64,000 nucleotides of DNA from Aurelia coerulea (Eukaryota > Cnidaria > Scyphozoa > Semaeostomeae > Ulmaridae): assembly GCA_039566865.1 (NCBI GenBank), contig CM076959.1, forward strand, positions 10,833,501 through 10,897,500. Direction: 5' to 3'. Positions 1 through 10,861 of this stretch are shown here, piece by piece (the stretch's first letter is position 1; every line of letters begins with the position of its first letter). A program made the translations under genes and the position numbers. Below the pieces are notes generated by a model. That model had not been told where the DNA came from, searched no databases, and saw only the letters and a program-made list of their open reading frames with translations.

Positions 1-2
1 AG

Positions 3-278
3 ATTTACAAAACATTACATCATGAGAACCCTCTATTTTTGTCGGAACTATTCCAGAGAAGAGAGGTCAGGTATAATCTCAGAATGAATGACACAGTTTT
101 ACTTCCAAGCACATCCACCGTGGCCTTCGGCACGAAGTCCATATGTTTTAGGGGTAGCATACTCTGGAACAGCATGCCAGATGTGATAAAGAGCAGCGAA
201 ATGGTCGCTTCCTTCTGCAAAAAAATCAAAACATGGGCTGGGGAAGGATGCAATTGTAAATTATGCCGTTTATTGTAA
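3..278 (+). CDS. LINE ORF2 C-terminal end, cut by window start
   Basis: This frame is open from the left edge of the window to a stop at 276-278. It encodes the extreme C-terminus of a non-LTR retrotransposon polyprotein. Visible family marks are a YKTLHH opening, the GSILWNSMPDVI segment (the usual 'lWNsLPd.ik' block) and a closing WAGEGCNCKLC cysteine motif. The RT core lies outside the window. The frame has no stop before the true end, so this copy may be recent. The next feature downstream is a short 3' UTR and an (ATT)n tract, as expected for the 3' end of a CR1/L2/Jockey-type LINE. The clade is inferred, not proven. Confidence 0.7.
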   Translation: MYKTLHHENPLFLSELFQRREVRYNLRMNDTVLLPSTSTVAFGTKSICFRGSILWNSMPDVIKSSEMVASFCKKIKTWAGEGCNCKLCRLL

Positions 279-382
279 ATATTATGGTTTGCTGTATTTA
301 AGTTATGTATATAAGTTGGTTTTTATTAGCTTACTCTTTTAAAGAGCATGAGCTATTAGTACCCTTACCAACTGTAAATAAG

Positions 383-385
<3 letters not shown>

Positions 386-471
<86 letters not shown>
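386..471 (+). repeat. (ATT)n microsatellite, LINE 3' tail
   Basis: About 29 uninterrupted TAT/ATT triplets follow the LINE 3' UTR (279-385). LINEs without poly(A) often end in such microsatellites, so I read this as the 3' tail of the preceding element. A similar AAT tract ends an opposite-strand LINE near 58.85 kb. Confidence 0.85.
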
Positions 472-472
<1 letters not shown>

Positions 473-503
473 CACTTACTCAGAATGGTGGCGTTGGTAT
501 GTA

Positions 504-1266
504 CCGGGTGTCCCAAAAAAAACGCAACAGATTCAAAAAATTCGGACGCAAGCTGTTTCAAATGAATAATAATGTGATTATTTTTATCTAAATCTGCAAT
601 GATTAGATTAAATTTTGATATATTTTTCAGAATTTTTGGTGACTTGATTGAAGAGTTAAAAATCAACAAACTTCAAATTTGCTCTCAGGGCAAAACCAGA
701 GCTACCAGCATTATTGCAAAGTATATTGTAAAATTAAACGCACGGAAATACTTGAAACTTCACATAATTACGAACAAGCACACAATTTCATTAAGAAACT
801 GAACAAAGAGATCCCTTACTGATTCATGAGCTATCCATTCTCGAGGGAACTCTCAGTGTTCATTTGAAATTTAACGTATAATGGTCTGTCATTTTAGAAA
901 AGGTAAGCGATCATCATGACTGTGTTTTGACAGAAATCTTTATGAAAGTGTATGTTCAATGTTCAATTAAATTGTGTGTTGGCGTGTTTGTCAGCAATGC
1001 TTTGCAATTGCAGCGATTGTCATGTTTTACAATTTGACATTATGATTCAAAATCGTTAATGTAGCAGCTCTGGTTTTGACCTGAGTTCAATTTTGAAGTT
1101 TGCTGATTTTTAACTCTACAGCCAGGCCACCAAAAATACTGGAAAATGTCTCAAATTTAATCCAATTATTGCAGATCGCAATAAAAATCATCTTTGGATA
1201 ATGAGTATGAAACAGTTTGTATCAGAATTTTTCAAATCTGTTGCGTTTTTTTTTTGGGACACCCTG
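504..1266. mobile_element. Long-TIR MITE, family A, copy 1
   Basis: Inverted arms of roughly 210 bp begin CCGGGTGTCCCA at the left and end with its near reverse complement. TA lies on each side (502-503 and 1267-1268), as in Tc1/mariner-type insertion. The box AAAACCAGAG begins 188 bp from the left end (692-701), and its complement lies 188 bp from the right end (1069-1078). No transposase is visible. A second copy of the family at 27096-29322 is interrupted by a LINE. Confidence 0.8.
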
Positions 1267-1289
1267 TATATTAGAAATTCTCTTACTTC

Positions 1290-1509
1290 CAAGCCAAGAA
1301 TAGACTTAGATTCTTGCACTGATGATTTTAAAACAATATGGGTGGAGATTGTTTGGGGTCAAACATATGCATCATATGTTGATCCAATTTTTAAATTACA
1401 GAAAAAGGCAGTTAGAGCTATCTCATTTCAGCCTCGCTTGTCACCCTCTCTTCCAATCTTTAAAGATCCTAAACTTGTCAAAGCTAAACTTCTTTTTATT
1501 CACATTTAG
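1290..1509 (+). pseudogene. LINE RT thumb-region fragment
   Basis: Translation gives a LINE RT C-terminal piece with the motif LQKKAVRAISF (usual 'lQkkavR.i') and the following PIFKDPKLVKA stretch. It is preceded directly by the end of MITE family A and stops at 1507-1509. The open frame before it runs through MITE sequence and is not meaningful. The fragment comes from a later part of the RT than the piece that follows at 1513, so the order is rearranged relative to an intact LINE. Confidence 0.6.
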
Positions 1510-1512
1510 AGA

Positions 1513-1728
1513 GAAAATTTACTAAATCCCAACCAATCAGGTTTCCGTCCAGGTGACTCAACAATAAATCAAATGCTTTCCATAACCCATTCTGTCTTCG
1601 AAGCCTTTGACTGTAATCCCACCCTAGAAGTTCGGTCTGTCTATCTCGACATTTCTAAAGCCTTTGACAGGTTCTGGCAGGGCAGCCTTATGTGCAAGCT
1701 TAAAAGAAGTGGTGTTTGTGGAAATCTA
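1513..1728 (+). pseudogene. LINE RT N-terminal palm fragment
   Basis: The frame encodes LLNPNQSGFRPGDST followed by VYLDISKAFDRFW, which are RT blocks upstream of the YADD catalytic box. It is cut at about 1730 by the start of another MITE end (TACCGGGTGTCCCA at 1737). The catalytic YADD box is missing. Together with the preceding fragment it is the debris of one or two LINE copies in scrambled order. Confidence 0.65.
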
Positions 1729-1738
1729 CCGGGTGTCC

Positions 1739-2819
1739 CAATAAAAAGTTCCGGCGTTTGATTGAACGCAGACAAAAAAGTTCGTTATCTGGCACTTTCT
1801 ATAACAGCCGCAGTGGAGCGGCTGTTGTTTTTAGAATAATGCACATTCCGTGTGCATTAATCTTCATCAGCAATTTTGAATTGCTGTCTTGCTCGTGGCT
1901 TTTCTCTTGATGTCATGTGTCAAAGCTTTCGAGCAATTTGATTGGTTGGCACCATCGAGCGCGGTGGAAAAGTTCCAGTCAATCCAACTTTCAAATACAC
2001 GCACAGCGGAGCGACAAGACGTTGGCATTGTTTGTCAGAAGAATTCAAATACAACAGCCGCTCCGCTGCGTGCTAAAAATCCGCCTGGTGGAAAACCGGC
2101 TTAATGGATCGTTGAATTGCCTTAATATACTGGATTGTGGAATTGCCATCAATTATTTTCATGGAATTTTTTCTTTTCTTCAATGTTGTCGTTTCTATTC
2201 TTATCATCAAGTTTTGAATAAAACCGCGTTTCCGCCTGGCGTTTCAATATTTACAAATTGCAGCTAGTTCAACCTTTACCATTTTCAGACAATCGGTTGC
2301 CCAATTGTTGGGCCATCGTCAAAATATAGAGATTTTCTCCCGCCCTTTTGCAATGTTGTCTTTGGGAAAACGTGCATTTTCTTTTTACGGAATAATTATT
2401 TACATCTTTTTAGACCGGTCTCAACATTGTAAAGGGAGAGAGGCCACTAGAAGAGAGAAATAAATTTTTACAATGGCTCAAGAATTTTGCAACTGAATGC
2501 AGGGAAAACAGAATTAAGGAGATAATATTGAGATTTAAACTTACCTTTAAACAATAAAGTTAAATCACATACCTTCTCCGTATTTATTCTCGAATGGTCT
2601 TTCTGTTAGGAATGTTAGAAATGGCAAAGTTAGTTTGCTAGTATGTTAGTTGTTTTCAGAATATCATCAAAACCTTGTGATTAATTGTCACTTTCATGCT
2701 TTTATATAGCAGACCGTATGGTCTTGATAGCAATATACACATTTATAGAATGTTTTATTTGCTTGCAGGTCAAGAAATATTCAAGTCTCAAATTGGGAAT
2801 CTTTTTATGAGACACCCTG
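1739..2819. mobile_element. Degenerate MITE related to family B
   Basis: The left end matches the family B terminus for about 60 bp (CCGGGTGTCCCAATAAAAAG and onward, compare 33462), next to TA at 1737-1738. A plausible right end, GACACCCTG near 2819, is the imperfect inverse, and no TA follows it. Internal sequence has no resemblance to family B and lacks its AAAACCAGAG box. It may be a chimera or a different internal region with the same terminus. Confidence 0.4.
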
Positions 2820-3130
2820 AAGATTTAAAGGTTACTACAAGGTAGCAACAACGAAGCAATTTTGCAATGAATTTAGCATGGAACGTGCTTCAAACAGCTA
2901 GGCAGCGGTTAAAGCGGTAAAGTGAAAAAATTACAGACAAAAATTAAATGCCAATTAAAGTTTATGACCTGAATTCACAAATACGGCAAAGAGATACCCT
3001 AACGTGTCATTATTTATTTGGATTAATTTTCTGGTACACCGGTAGTGATTATTAAATGCAGTAGACTATTTATTGACCTACATGAGATATTGTATAAGAT
3101 ATACACAAAATAAAGACTAGTTATTGAATC
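2820..3130. other. No gene seen
   Basis: This AT-rich spacer sits between MITE remnants and the PLE 3' end. No coding signature or structured repeat was recognised. Confidence 0.5.
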
Positions 3131-3153
3131 CTTTTATTCCATTCTTCTACTCT

Positions 3154-3185
3154 CGACGCGTTTCGACTCTGTGGTCATGATCAGG
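3154..3185 (-). ncRNA. Hammerhead-like motif at PLE 3' end
   Basis: The minus strand reads CTGATCATGAC, then a short loop, then GTCGAAACGCGTC. This resembles the hammerhead ribozyme core (CUGANGA, stem II, GAAA) that Penelope-like elements are known to carry in their terminal repeats. The first core box is imperfect here (CTGATCA), so activity is doubtful. It lies downstream of the GIY-YIG fragment in the expected place. Confidence 0.4.
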
Positions 3186-3390
3186 AGAATGCGTTTTTAC
3201 AAGTGTATATGCCTTTTTATCGCCGTTTAAGTGGTCACGTGACGTAAATGAGGTCACGTGGCCTTAAAAGGGTCACGTGACGCCAAAATGTGGCGTCATA
3301 TGAATGTTAAATATTATGTTGTATTTGCAGAAATTGATAGGCCTCAGGGGAACAAAGTACTGCATAATCTTGTGAAAGGAAAAAAGTGGC

Positions 3391-4560
3391 CTAACCATGG
3401 ATTATTTTAGGGGATTTTTGTGATTTATATTTGTCGGGGTGGTTAAGTTTATCGTTCAGGCCTTTATGGGAAAGAGTCTGCAGTCGTTTAATCCAGCTGT
3501 CTTCGTGTGTTTCTAATAAAAGTGCAATATTTTCGACGTTTTCTTTTTCGATCCTCTCGATTATTATGAATCTTACGTCTCTTTCGAAGACTTGATTTTG
3601 CTCTTTGAAATGTTTTTCTACCGGAAGGAGCTTATCGTATTGCGCTGATTTCATACTGGAACGGTAATTATTAAGTCTGTAGTTGAAGGGCCATTCAGAT
3701 TTGCCCATGTACAGGGTGTCCCAAAAAATTTTTTTGACGTTTGGTTAAATATTAGAAAATAATGAAACACTGAACGGGCTCCATGGTTATATAATCATAT
3801 TGCTGCAATTTACATTAATTTAAGACACCAAAAGCTAGCAAATCGGCTAAATGTTCACGGAGCTACGAGCTTTCGAAGTTCAAGTTAGTGCGAAAGCTGA
3901 AACCAGACGCCCCAAAGCTTGTAATTCCGTGAATTCCAAGTAACTTCAAAAGCATGTAATTCCATGAATTTTTAGCGAGTTCGCAAGATTATGGCGTTTA
4001 AAATTAACCAAAAATCTTTCGAACAGGTTTATCTAACAAAGAGCCAATACATTTTATTGTTATTTTTAACATTTTCGCAAATGTCGAACAATTCTTCTGG
4101 GACACCCCGTACTGTTTCTTACAACGAGTGCATTCAAGAAGATATATTACGTTCATGCTTCTGTAGTTGGATTCGTGGAAGATTTTATATCTTTTGTGGG
4201 TATTTAAGATAGTGAATGAATTAGTTTTATTGACACTGTTGCAGCATAGGCTTCTTTTGGTATTACATGGTTTGCATCATTTAATCGTTTTTTTGTTGCC
4301 TCTTTTTCTTAGAACTTTGTTATTGATGATAGTGTTGCTGCCAATTATTTCTCTCAGGTTCGTGCATCGACGAAATGCAATTATCTAAGGTTCCAAGTAA
4401 AGTTTTTTTCAGTTTTCCTTCATATCCCATCTTTCATTTAAGATTTTACCAATTTGGGGCTGTGTAGAATTAAAGGTAGTGACAAGGTGGATTATTGTGG
4501 ATATTTTATATGTTTTTATATATTCTTTTAAAAATTTACAATACACATTTCGGATTACCC
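3391..4560 (-). pseudogene. Penelope-like GIY-YIG endonuclease, split by MITE
   Basis: Read on the minus strand, about 4500 to 4112 encodes the linker after the RT (an FRRCTNLREIIG block, with in-frame stops) and then VIYLLECTRCKKQ. Translation resumes after the MITE with YMGKSEWPFNYRLNNYR and the conserved end HEDSWIKRLQT...GLND (3711-3391). This is the C-terminal GIY-YIG nuclease typical of Penelope-like retroelements, which nicks target DNA for priming. MITE C1 (3712-4109) sits exactly inside the Tyr codon region with a TA duplication, and the frame is otherwise continuous across it. Stops near 4280 and 4390 show that the copy is dead. The RT domain was not found. Confidence 0.7.
3712..4109. 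mobile_element. Long-TIR MITE, family C, short copy
   Basis: The element begins CAGGGTGTCCCAAAAAA and ends with the inverse GGGACACCCCG, flanked by TA at 3710-3711 and 4110-4111. It is about 398 bp. Arms share long blocks with the copy at 4575-5309, but the middle of that copy is absent, so this looks like an internal deletion derivative. A variant of the subterminal box, GAAACCAGAC, lies at 3899, 187 bp from the left end. Confidence 0.75.
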
Positions 4561-4574
4561 TACCTACAAACTAC

Positions 4575-5309
4575 TTTAAAAAAAAATTGTTCGATATTTG
4601 ATTAAATATTAAAGAATAATGAAAGAATGAACGGGCTCCATGGTAAGATAACCATATTGCTGAGATTTTAGATCAATTTTAAACACCAGAATTTAACAAA
4701 TCGGCCAAATATTCACGGAGCTATGAGCTTTCGAAGATCAAGTTTGTGCGAAAGCTGAAACCAGACGCCCCTAAATCGCATATTTTTGTGAAAGTATAAT
4801 CTAGTTTATTCAAAGCAAATCAAATGGAATTTCAAAAGCATTTCGATAAATTAGCTTTTTATGACATTGAAGCAAGGTTATGGATGCTTGGAGGAATCCC
4901 GTTCAGCATAATTTGGAATTGCCCCGTCCCGTTTTCATTCCATGTTTTTAAATACTTGCATTCCGAACTAAATTTTGACAACGGTCACAAGAATTAGATA
5001 GCTTTGGAAGTCCTATTTGGTTTATTCTGATATTGACGAGCCATAAAACATTGGACAGTCTTCTTTGACCTCGATTTTGGGACGTCTTTTAGGAAAACAA
5101 GTCAGTTAGGGGCGTCTGGTTTCAACTTTCGCACACACTTGAACTTCAAAAGCTTGTAACTCCGTGAATTCTTAGCGGATTCACAAGATTCTGGCGTCTA
5201 AAATTAATTCAAAATCTTAGGAACAGGGTTATCTAACCAGGAGCCTGTATATGTTATCATTATTTTTGACATTTAATCAAACGTCGAGCAATTTTTCAGG
5301 GACACCCTG
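4575..5309. mobile_element. Long-TIR MITE, family C, long copy
   Basis: The right end (GACACCCTG, TA at 5310-5311) is intact and the left terminus is eroded. Both arms carry the GAAACCAGACGCCCC box: forward near 4758 and inverted at 5114-5123, the latter 186 bp from the right end. The extra central 330 bp (about 4780-5105) is missing from the short copy. No coding capacity is seen. Confidence 0.65.
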
Positions 5310-5595
5310 TACCCCATGGCATTGTTTAGAAAAACCTAAACTACACACAATTTTACATAAATGCTACATGCAATTAAAAAAGAAAAACGATAAATACTGT
5401 ACTGTTGTCTGTCTAACATGATATGTCAGGTTAGGGCTGTAGTAACCCAACAAATTTCATGAGTAAAACGTTTCTGTTCATTTGATTTAGATAGCTTACC
5501 TGTCATCTAATGTGAGACAGAATTTACAAACAAAAGAAAATTTACTTTAACGCACATGTTGGTTGCATGGCATGTGACTGAAGTTTGATATGATC

Positions 5596-5856
5596 TTAGT
5601 CAAACCGACCAGTGTTGTGGATGAATCGTATAGTCAGTTCGAGTATATTTCTACTTAGGTCATTTGGGAGGTCTTGGTCACAATATAATCAGAGGTACAT
5701 TGGAACATCGTTTGAAAGATTGATGATGTCAACAACTGGTTGTAATAAATCCGAAACTCCAGCGAGAAGAACTCGTCGTTGAATGTCAAATGAAGGGTAA
5801 AGCAACAAAACGTGATCCATATCCTCAATACCGTCATGAGTTGGGCAAATTGGATT
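5596..5856 (-). pseudogene. LINE C-terminal zinc-knuckle remnant
   Basis: One minus-strand frame gives NPICPTHDGIEDMDHVLLLY, then SFDIQRRVLLAGV, and ends NILELTIRFIHNTGRFD. This matches the C-terminal Cys/His knuckle and 'R..Ll' tail of LINE polyproteins. One in-frame stop lies near 5690, and the usual last Cys is replaced by Tyr. A different, fully open frame over the same bases is a shadow. It marks an old LINE 3' end on the minus strand. Confidence 0.55.
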
Positions 5857-6989
5857 TAAGATGTCCTTAAAATTTTATATCAGGTCATTCACTACAATAT
5901 GAAAAATTAACATACACTTTAAAAGACCAAATTGATCCAGAGGTGTTGAATGAAGCTGCAACGATATTTTTTCTTTGGATCTTCATTTGAAAGGAAATTA
6001 ATTAGATACTACAAGCAGTTACATCGTACCTGCTGATCCCTGGGTTGTTGTATGTAGCTGGCATGCAAACAGGAAGAGATTCAATATGATTGTCTTGTAT
6101 GGTACATCCATCATCGTGAAAGTTTACAGCTATAAAATGAGCAGTGAAGAACGTAAGTTAAAGTGAAATTCACGCGATTAACGTTAAAGGCTCGAGGAGT
6201 AGATGGGCTCTGTTTTTTGATAAGTCATTTGGCTTTTTTTCTCCATCAAGATGAACAATTATAGTAAAGCTTTGAAGGTCCAAAGGTAGAAGGAGCATGC
6301 GTCCATATCTACCTTATTGGTTCAAGAATATCTGCTGTCCAATGGTGGGGCTTTGGACCTGTAAACATCAAGATTTTCATCAAATCATATTTGAAGCTTT
6401 TTACTTACTATATGTCAACTTTGGTTCACGTTTTACAACTCTTGAGCATTCATCATCATCATCATTATTTATTTTTAAAAGTCTAAATCAAAAATAGCTA
6501 AATTAGAGATAATTAAGGCCTACTGCATCATCAAGCTACTACATCAAGCGTGACATCAATTTTAAACACCGTATTGTTGACAAAAAGCATTTTTTGACAA
6601 CTAAATTCGTCATTACAAATATGCTTGAAAAGAAACTATAATTTATGTTTAAAGTGATAAAATATTGATCCAATCACTCTCAAATAGTCCCTTTCTGCAA
6701 AATAAGCTCTGATTCTTAACCTTATTCTACATGTGTAAATCAAGCACCACTTTCTCATGGGGGGGGGGGGCAAAAAAGGCCCCCCAGAAATTCTAAGCAA
6801 CTGTAGTGCCCATGGCAACGTAGCTTGGTACACATGATTACCAAGCAATTATGATTCTAAACATAGGATCATATGCTAATTAGTCATATGATCTGTTGCT
6901 AGGCAACCAAAAAACAATGGAAATTTGCTGACTTTGGGTCTCCTCCTAAAAATGTAATATATTCAACCAAGAATAGTAAATAAATAACT
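5857..6989. other. Intergenic, no gene seen
   Basis: No coding signature was found. It holds a G-run paired with a C-run (GGGGGGGGGG then GGCCCCCC at about 6760-6790), which could fold, and a TCATCATCATCATC stretch near 6448. Short open frames look random. Confidence 0.5.
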
Positions 6990-7480
6990 TTAACCCTATC
7001 AGGCCTAGGGAATTGGATGCTCTAGGAAGACTAAGGGGGCTCATTCAGCCCCCCCCTGTTTTATTTCCGTTCTGAACGATGCAGAGCCTTGAAACTTGGC
7101 ATGTGCATAGAACATCATGAGCTGAATCAAAAAATGAAAACTATTTTTAGTCATGTCATGTGACGTGCTCATGACGTCACAATTTAGAATTTTCAGAGTC
7201 AATTGGCTCAGTACTAAAAATTTTAACCCTATTATAACCGGTAAAAAAAGTGATTTTCTACCGAGGGGCGTTTTTCACTCCCCCCTCCCTTGTTTTTCTC
7301 CGCAAGTATAACAGCTATGACAATGAAACTTGCACTGTGTCATGATTGAGCAAAAGAGAATCTAAAAATAGCAACAATCAATCAATAGTCACGTGACTGG
7401 TTGCTAGGCAACAAAAACAAAGCAAATTTTGAGAAAATCGAGCTATTCGCAGAGAAGGGCCCATTATTAGCAAATAGCTA
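6990..7480. repeat. Remnants of TTAA-flanked repeat ends
   Basis: Two starts of the form TTAACCCTAT occur at 6990 and near 7228, each followed by C- or G-rich runs and CACGTGAC/GACGTCA words shared with the complete TTAA elements at 12775 and 45407. They look like left ends of old copies without matching right ends nearby. A possible right end, CCGG followed by TTAA, lies at 10857. Confidence 0.35.
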
Positions 7481-7481
7481 T

Positions 7482-7689
7482 AATCATAGACAAAATAGTT
7501 TGAGACAAATTCAAAATTTAAGATCTGACTATTGAAGATCCCCCCTCCCCCTTATTCAATGTTGGTGACGTGTCGAGGGAGGTTCTTGGATTTTTCAATA
7601 TTGATTGTGGGGGGAACGGGGGGAGAGGATGTCGAACAGTTCAAAATATCAGAAAAAGTTAATTTGTCTCATAATTTATGTCCATGATT
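7482..7689. mobile_element. Small TIR repeat, family D, copy 1
   Basis: A 208 bp unit begins AATCATAGACAAAATAG and ends with the inverse ATGTCCATGATT. Inside are C-rich and G-rich runs and GGTGACGTGTCGAGGG. It is nearly identical to 8464-8675. No clear target duplication was seen. Confidence 0.55.
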
Positions 7690-7822
7690 GTCTGAAAAAT
7701 GTTCATACTTAGCCAAATGTCAAAAGAATTTAAGCAAAATTTTTGCCCTACTCGCAGTGCAGGTTTTATTCGTACCATATTATCAATATGAATGGTAATG
7801 CCCAGTACTTATTTCCGCGATG

Positions 7823-7863
<41 letters not shown>
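7823..7863 (+). repeat. (ACA)n/(AAC)n microsatellite
   Basis: About 13 perfect AAC triplets occur in non-coding sequence. Confidence 0.9.
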
Positions 7864-7864
<1 letters not shown>

Positions 7865-8463
7865 TGGTAGATTATCTCTGTTAACATGAGATAAGAATTA
7901 AGCACGAGTCCTTTATCTTGCATCATATAAGATTGTGCTCATCAAATTAAATGAAGAACTCCTTTGGTAACATGCTAACATGTTACCATTCATGATACCC
8001 ACATGTTACTACAGTTTTCTATGCTTCAATTCATGAAATCAACATGTTACTACATGTTAGGAAAGAGCTATTTGTGGTGCTTTTACACAAACCGAACAAA
8101 ATATCATGTGTGGTATCATGTGGTAACATGTGCTTAATGCATAACTCTATACGGTGTGTAATGCAAAATGTGTTCTATCAAATGTTCCACCATGGTTCCA
8201 TGACCTGAATGTTGATCAGTGAGTGTGGACATCATGCTTTCTCTATCATCTAAAGCTTAGCTAACCTAACTTTCAGAAAATGTGAGAAAAAGAGACAAAC
8301 AAGGGCCTAAATTTCTTAACTGAGGCAGCCTGGTTTTGAAAAGATATACAGTAGTTTTGTCCAAGATTTTCTAAAAGCTAGAAATACTTTGAAAACCACG
8401 ATAGTTCTTCAGGAAAATGTTTGGCTTCCTCTTCAGGTGGTATTTTGTGTTTTTCATTTGGAC

Positions 8464-8675
8464 AATCATGGACAAAATAGTTTGAGACAAATTCAAAATT
8501 TAAGATCTGACTATTGAAGATCCCCCCCCCCTTCCCCTTATTCAATGTTGGTGACGTGTCGAGGGAGGTTCTCGGATTTTTCAACATTGATTGTGGGGGG
8601 AACGGGGGGAGAGGATGCTGAACAGTTCAAAATATCAGAAAAAGTTAATTTGTCTCATAATTTATGTCCATGATT
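8464..8675. mobile_element. Small TIR repeat, family D, copy 2
   Basis: This is the second copy of the unit at 7482-7689, same orientation, differing mainly in the length of the C-run and a few substitutions. Its ends AATCATGGAC and GTCCATGATT are perfect inverses, better preserved than in copy 1. Confidence 0.6.
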
Positions 8676-10499
8676 GTAAATAAAATTGGCAAAAAACCAT
8701 CCCAATACATGCTTGACACGATTAATTTGTAGTTTTATATGGTTTCCTACGGATATTTGTAGACTGATTACAATTCGTCGTAAATTTCGCTCGTTTTTTA
8801 TATTTTGATTTTAACCTTTTCGCTCAATCTACGACTCATAAAAAAGCTATGTGAAAACGAGGACAAAACTAATGTACGAGAATTTGACCGAGACTTGGTC
8901 GGTCGATTGATTGATTGATGGATTCGATTGATTGTTCGTGCCGCAGGGAGACTTCCTAGCTGTGATGGAGGTCATGTGACTTTTCCACGCCTTCAAACTT
9001 TTTCGGAATGAGTGAACCAGACAAACTTGCGTTCCTTTGACAATCAAAACAATAAAGATTTCGTCAAATTCAGCCAGCCAGTGGGATCTAATTTCTTTCA
9101 AATGAAACAATGATAAATCTAAAACAATACAATCATGATTGTTTCGATTGCTAAAGGAACCCAAGGTATATTTCAGAAACTTTTTGCTGAAGCCTTCTGC
9201 AACCTATTGTGAGACTGTTTTGCGCAAAAAACCTGCACTAGCTATTTTGTAATAATTTCAATCACTAATATTTCTGCTGTCAATACTATGGTTAACAAAG
9301 CATAAACGTTTCATCAAGTTTCGGTTATTCTTTATCTTAAAATGCGCGAGTTTTCTGGCGTTATCTTCAGGGGAACTTTGCAATGTTTTCTAGAATGTTC
9401 TTCGGTAGGGGAAGCTCAAGAAACGAACACAAATTATTCTCGCAAAGAAAAACACTCAAAAAGGTTTCTCAAAACTATAAATAATTCTCCTAAAAAATGT
9501 ATAGTTATCCACAAAACTCTTATGACACATTTGTTTCGTAAGATTAAAAATAGTTTCTGTTTAAGCAGCTTTGTACTGTAGTCTGTGATTTTAAACTTCA
9601 GGAGGAAAGATAAATTGATCCGCACTTTGCAAGAACGAAGAAACGTTTTCAAGGTTCAAGCCTCTTTGACAAATTTACTATAATTTGCACAGAATTTCAA
9701 ATACGAATACTTCTGCTGTTTATAGAGGAATATTTCAAGAAATTTCTGGTATCTTTTCCACATCGAATGTGAGTTTTCTCTTAACTTTTTGCCGGGTCGA
9801 AGTGCTTACCTCAAGCTCCTTTTTTGTTTTGCTCAGGGCAAAAAGGAATCCTGTGGTTCACGATTTAAATTCGCCAAACAGTAAGTCTTCCGGGGTCTTC
9901 CTACAGCAAGTTGGCAAACAAACAAATGCATCCTTTCCCTTCAAAACTCTTTCGTACAGTGCCTTTTGAGATCACCTTTATTCTGTCCGTAGCTGCGATG
10001 ATAACAACCTCCATTTTGGCAGAAAGCAACGCGAAGCGCTGTCTTATTGACAGGGCGACCAAGGACACCGACAATTCCAAAAACTACCGAAAATTTTACC
10101 GAAAACTCAAAAATTTACGCGGGAAATTTAGATGAGCCAATCACAGCCGAGCAGCCCCGAATGCTGCAATCTGATTGTAACGTCAGGAACTTGACGTGAA
10201 AACGAGTTTTTGTCCTGATTTTGAGTTAGTTTGATTATGAGTCCCTGTTGGAGAGAGCGATTCCATTCAATTCAATTAGTAATTCAACTCAATAGCGAGC
10301 GAAAACTAGGGACGAACTGTAATAAGTCTAGGATATTTGTGGTTTCCAATAAATTAACTAATTAAATAATGAAAATTTGATTCAATGCAAAATTGTTAGT
10401 TCAATAATTATTATTTAAAACATTAATTTCGCATATTATTGGTGAAATCAAGTACCTTCGTCGATATTTGAAGTAATTCCATCAGTCTTACAGGAAAAA
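8676..10499. other. Intergenic, no gene demonstrated
   Basis: Several 70-100 codon open frames exist but none shows a recognisable domain. A GATT-rich stretch lies at about 8903-8935. Around 10130-10160 there is a CCAATCACAGC word and a GCGGGAAATTT word on the plus strand, which resemble CCAAT and E2F sites. A promoter is possible but unproven. Confidence 0.4.
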
Positions 10500-10857
10500 T
10501 TTACGCATTCATTAGGAATATGACGTCATAGAAATAATAAACTGCTGATGTCAGCAAATATGAATAAATCATATATCAAATGAAAGTACTCATCGAGACG
10601 AATCGAATGGTATATATATTGTTGAGATTTAGTAACAAAGGAAGAAATTAAAGCCGTTTAAAGAATTTCTTGTGGCCACTCTCCAAATATGGGCATTTGC
10701 TGGTCACGTGATCAAACAATTGGTATTGAAATTTCTATTTTCTGCTTGCCAACTAAATTTTAGGAAAAGTCAAGGAATTTCAGCATTGTAGGTAGCACCG
10801 TTTGGGAGCTATTAAAAAAATTCCAATATTTGGGCCAAAAACATCCCCCCCCCCCGG
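10500..10857. repeat. Right part of an old TTAA element
   Basis: This stretch shares words and order with 13290-13647: a GAAAGTACTCATCGAGACGA-like block, GTCACGTGATCA, AAATTTTAGGAAAAGTCA and a terminal C-run followed by CCGG and TTAA (10858-10861). It therefore looks like the right half of a diverged copy of the same family. Confidence 0.45.
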
Positions 10858-10861
10858 TTAA

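Noticed and set aside
305..565. Poly-Tyr open frame
   Set aside because: It is only the translation of the (ATT)n microsatellite.
7823..7863. CRISPR-like or tandem regulatory array
   Set aside because: It is a plain trinucleotide microsatellite, and no CRISPR-type repeat-spacer structure exists in the window.
9976..10014. ATG-starting minus-strand stretch (MEVVIIAATDRIK) below CCAAT- and E2F-like words, a possible host first exon
   Set aside because: The donor after it (GTGATC) is weak and no further exon or protein family was recognised.
7228..10857. One 3.6 kb TTAA element from the left end at 7228 to the right end at 10857
   Set aside because: Ends are diverged and the interior has no transposase. 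Unrelated fragments are as likely.
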